The notes under the pieces were generated by a model. The model saw only the letters and a program-made list of their open reading frames with translations, did no database searches and was not told the origin of the DNA. Source: an uncultured Collinsella sp. (lineage in GTDB: Bacteria > Actinomycetota > Coriobacteriia > Coriobacteriales > Coriobacteriaceae). From it: a stretch of DNA of 5,476 bases. Both the position numbers and the translations under genes were made by a program. Below are positions 5,436 to 5,476 of the stretch, one piece after another. Where the stretch lies: NCBI GenBank assembly GCA_900544465.1, contig UQVT01000126.1, forward strand, positions 1 to 5,476, given 5' to 3'. Positions within the stretch are counted from its first letter, which is position 1. The number at the start of each line of letters is the position of its first letter.

Positions 5436-5476
5436 ATCATTACCCCCAGTATAAAAATGGCTGGAAACACTGCACT

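Noticed and set aside
5448..5453. TATACT on the minus strand, possible -10 box of the importer operon
   Set aside because: It is only 12 bases from the receptor start, so transcription would begin inside the ribosome site, and no -35 match is visible at the proper distance before the window ends.

Overview
The window looks like a chromosomal segment of a GC-rich Gram-positive bacterium. Three things point to an actinobacterium: a substrate-binding lipoprotein with an SRR signal peptide, a nucleotidase ending in an LAATG cell-wall sorting signal (LAxTG is the usual class E sortase motif), and the overall G+C-rich coding style. A gut Coriobacteriia of the Collinsella type is my best guess, but it is an inference from style and not from a marker gene.

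All recognisable genes lie on the minus strand, so transcription runs from right to left. Region 5435-2541 is a three-gene ABC importer: a substrate-binding lipoprotein, then a BPD_transp_2-type permease, then an ATPase whose start overlaps the permease end. The protein families are those of TrpXYZ-type uptake systems (COG2984/COG4120/COG1101), known for tryptophan or tyrosine uptake in some Firmicutes; the substrate here is not decided by sequence. The binding protein and permease are separated by about 200 bases holding two strong RNA stem-loops, which probably set a high binding-protein to membrane-complex ratio. The ATPase is followed by a GC-rich bidirectional terminator (2448-2487) and a cluster of short CCTGTC repeats.

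Region 2383-359 is a secreted, wall-anchored 5'-nucleotidase/cyclic phosphodiesterase-family enzyme with its own leader and a TTG start. It probably scavenges phosphate and nucleosides from extracellular nucleotides. A perfect 15-bp hairpin (275-307) follows it. Region 230-1 is the first 76 codons of a small membrane protein that resembles the N-terminus of an MscS-type mechanosensitive channel; the rest lies off the window.

No tRNA, rRNA, CRISPR array, transposase or phage gene was seen. No stretch over 300 bases lacks a gene. The content is mostly ordinary housekeeping/accessory transport and scavenging. The parts most worth a second look are the structured RNA between the importer genes, a short dispersed repeat shared by two intergenic gaps, and the atypical active-site motifs of the nucleotidase.
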